A program made the translations under genes and the position numbers. The notes beneath the pieces were generated by a model. That model was given only the letters and a program-made list of their open reading frames with translations. It was not told the origin of the DNA and ran no database searches. Shown here in pieces: positions 62,503-64,000 of a stretch of 64,000 bases of DNA (position 1 is its first letter; each line of letters starts with the position of its first letter). Source of the stretch: Bacteroidales bacterium (lineage in GTDB: Bacteria; Bacteroidota; Bacteroidia; Bacteroidales; F082); NCBI GenBank assembly GCA_016936355.1, contig JAFGYB010000065.1:1-64000 (forward strand), in the 5' to 3' direction.

Positions 62503-63618
62503 ATGCAAAAAGACTTTAAATTACCCGGGATCGTCTGGGGAACCATGTGGATGCTTTTTATCTGGCTGGGCTACGACATGTTGACCGAGTTCAGAAACTA
62601 TTTGTATCCGCTGTTTTTGGGCGGACTGTTTGCCTACTTGCTGTATCCCATGGCTAATTTCTTTGAAAAACATGGTGTTCCTCGTATTTTATCCAATATC
62701 CTGAGCATTCTGATTGGCTTGGTGGTTGTATCGGGAGTGAGTTTTGTCATTTATAAACAGGTGACCCTGTTTTTACAGGACATTCCCCAAATGCAAACTA
62801 ATGTTTCACATAACATTAATTTAATTTTTAAGAGAATCAACGAAGTGACCGGCATTCAGTCTAATGACCTGAAGAACTCTGTCAAACAGATGACCAGTAA
62901 TTTATTGAATTTTAGTGGAGCCAACTTGAAAAATACCTTCAGTCAGACGTTCCAAACGGTATTTACCATTGGTATTATGCCGGTTTATGTCTTTTTCCTG
63001 CTGTATTATCGAAATAAATTTAAGGAAGTGATCCTGATGCTGGTTTCTTCTCACAGACACAAGCTGGCCACCCAAATCATTGACGACATCAACCAATTGG
63101 TAATCTATTACATGAGCGGTGTGTTTAAAGTAGTTACCATCCTGGCTGTGATCAACAGTACCGGTTTCCTGATCATTGGGTTGAAACACGCCCTGTTTCT
63201 TGGAATTTTGGCAGCGCTGATGAATTTTATTCCATATTACGGAACGATTATCGGATATTTCTTCCCGCTCTTTATTGCCTTGTTTACCATGGGGTCTCCC
63301 GTTTATGCTTTTCTGGTATTGATTCAGTTTGCGGTAGTACAGTTTACAGAAAACAACATATTGACTCCCAATATTGTTGGGGCCCATGTGAAGCTGAACC
63401 CGTTTATGATTATACTGGCCATTACACTGGGGGGATTTGTATGGGGATTACCGGGCATGTTTATTGCGGTTCCCATGGCGGCTGTTTTGCGGGTGCTGGG
63501 TGAGAATATTCCCGCGATGGCCCCGATTGGTTACCTGTTAGGGTCGTCCGGTACGGAGGAACACAGCATTACGGCTGATAAAATTTCCCGTTTCTTTAAA
63601 CGAATAGTAAAAAAATAG
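62503..63618 (+). CDS. AI-2E family transporter
   Basis: 371-residue membrane protein with about eight helices and the family motifs FLGGLFAYLLYPMANFFEKHGVPR, an extracytoplasmic helix-rich segment, and the conserved FIPYYGTIIGYFFPLFIALF and NILTPNIVGAHVKLNPFMIILAITLGGFVWGLPGMFIAVPMAAVL. Members export small molecules or ions; the substrate is unknown. It is followed after 6 bp by the Dabb gene. Confidence 0.92.
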   Translation: MQKDFKLPGIVWGTMWMLFIWLGYDMLTEFRNYLYPLFLGGLFAYLLYPMANFFEKHGVPRILSNILSILIGLVVVSGVSFVIYKQVTLFLQDIPQMQTNVSHNINLIFKRINEVTGIQSNDLKNSVKQMTSNLLNFSGANLKNTFSQTFQTVFTIGIMPVYVFFLLYYRNKFKEVILMLVSSHRHKLATQIIDDINQLVIYYMSGVFKVVTILAVINSTGFLIIGLKHALFLGILAALMNFIPYYGTIIGYFFPLFIALFTMGSPVYAFLVLIQFAVVQFTENNILTPNIVGAHVKLNPFMIILAITLGGFVWGLPGMFIAVPMAAVLRVLGENIPAMAPIGYLLGSSGTEEHSITADKISRFFKRIVKK

Positions 63619-63624
63619 AGTATT

Positions 63625-63918
63625 ATGTTGCGCCATATTGTGATGATGAGATTTGAAGAGCACCTTTCAAAAGTAAGTGCTGGTGAAAAAGTGAAAGGAA
63701 TGTTACTTGATCTTTTGAAAACGGTAGAACCTCTAAAGAAAATGGAAGTAGGGTTGAACACCAGTACCAGTCCTTCTGCCTTCGATCTGGTTTTGACTGC
63801 TGATTTCGATGATGAAGCGGGTTTAAATGCATACAGAGTTCATCCCGATCATGTAAAAATACTGGACTGGATGAAAAAAAATGTATCGCAGGTAACGGTG
63901 GTGGATTATTTTATGTGA
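63625..63918 (+). CDS. Dabb-family (stress-responsive alpha/beta barrel) protein
   Basis: 97-residue protein with the whole Dabb domain: MLRHIVMMRFEEH, LNTSTSPSAFDLVLTADFDDEAGLNAYRVHPDHVKILDWMKKNVSQVTVVDYF. It forms a dimeric ferredoxin-like barrel in relatives. The role is unknown. It follows the AI-2E gene in the same orientation and is likely cotranscribed. Confidence 0.88.
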   Translation: MLRHIVMMRFEEHLSKVSAGEKVKGMLLDLLKTVEPLKKMEVGLNTSTSPSAFDLVLTADFDDEAGLNAYRVHPDHVKILDWMKKNVSQVTVVDYFM

Positions 63919-63933
63919 TTTCTTCCGGTCCCT

Positions 63934-64000
63934 TCAGGCTTCCAGATTCATTGAATCGTCGTCGTCTTCCGCTGGAGGTTTCTCTTCGGTATTGACTACT
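63934..64000 (-). CDS. 3' end of a gene running off the window, acidic C-terminus
   Basis: The minus strand shows 21 codons and a TGA: VVNTEEKPPAEDDDDSMNLEA. It is convergent with the Dabb gene (15-bp gap). The tail is acidic and proline-containing; nothing identifies the protein. Coding status is inferred from the open frame and position. Confidence 0.45.
   Translation of the reverse strand, partial: VVNTEEKPPAEDDDDSMNLEA

Overview
The window reads as chromosome of a free-living, probably marine, member of the Bacteroidota. Pointers are the near-universal TAnnTTTG-type -7 boxes, the AT-rich spacers, and typical families of the group: Smr protein with a DUF2027-type N-terminus, head-GIN/DUF2807 protein, SIMPL protein, fused CcsBA, haem-binding domain proteins, LpxK/LpxH, and a Nif3 with a central insert. 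About 62 genes fill almost all of the sequence. I see no rRNA or intact tRNA gene, no CRISPR array, no transposase and no prophage. All assignments rest on motifs and remembered family resemblance; no database search was run.

Layout. 0-7 kb: Nif3-like and SpoIIAA-like proteins, then lpxK-punA-lpxH-recN-fabI (lipid A, purine salvage, DNA repair, fatty acid synthesis). 7-10 kb: an ion channel with a zinc-ribbon tail, a TIGR02757 protein and two secreted CxxCH haem-binding proteins. 10-12.6 kb: korDABC 2-oxoacid:ferredoxin oxidoreductase. 12.8-17.2 kb: a marR-emrA-emrB-tolC type efflux operon with a twin operator over its promoter. 17-26 kb: two sodium symporters, a Crp-like regulator, a CAT-fold protein, SMP-30, SDR and a 5'-nucleotidase lipoprotein. 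25.9-26.6 kb: a gene-free island of 21-bp repeats, nested inverted repeats, a REP-like element and a tRNA 3'-end fragment. 26.7-29.4 kb: pyruvate phosphate dikinase. 29.8-32.4 kb: a split lysine-ketoglutarate reductase/saccharopine dehydrogenase pair. 32.5-34.5 kb: DjlA-like protein, SmpB, a DUF922-like protein. 34.7-39.2 kb: tyrosine/homogentisate degradation operon. 39-43 kb: envelope and secreted proteins. 43.2-46.8 kb: a tightly coupled operon of a KamA-type lysine 2,3-aminomutase, two ATP-grasp ligases and a GNAT acetyltransferase. 47-51.7 kb: a secreted LRR protein and an ECF sigma operon with surface beta-strand proteins. 51.7-64 kb: rfbC, ccsBA, Smr protein, HMG-CoA lyase, esterase, orphan histidine kinase, ABC transporter, AI-2E permease, Dabb protein and the tail of one further gene.

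How it fits together. The cell appears able to live with and without oxygen: two O2-dependent dioxygenases (HppD, HmgA) sit alongside ferredoxin-linked KOR and PPDK. CcsBA would attach haem to CxxCH proteins such as the pair at 8.9-9.8 kb. Lysine has two fates here: the saccharopine route, and beta-lysine from KamA. The KamA-ligase-ligase-GNAT operon is the best candidate for an undescribed system. Its KamA keeps, at exact spacing, the two aspartates and the PLP lysine of true lysine 2,3-aminomutases, so a plausible product is a small (acetylated) beta-lysine peptide or amide, perhaps a compatible solute or protective metabolite. That product is inference.
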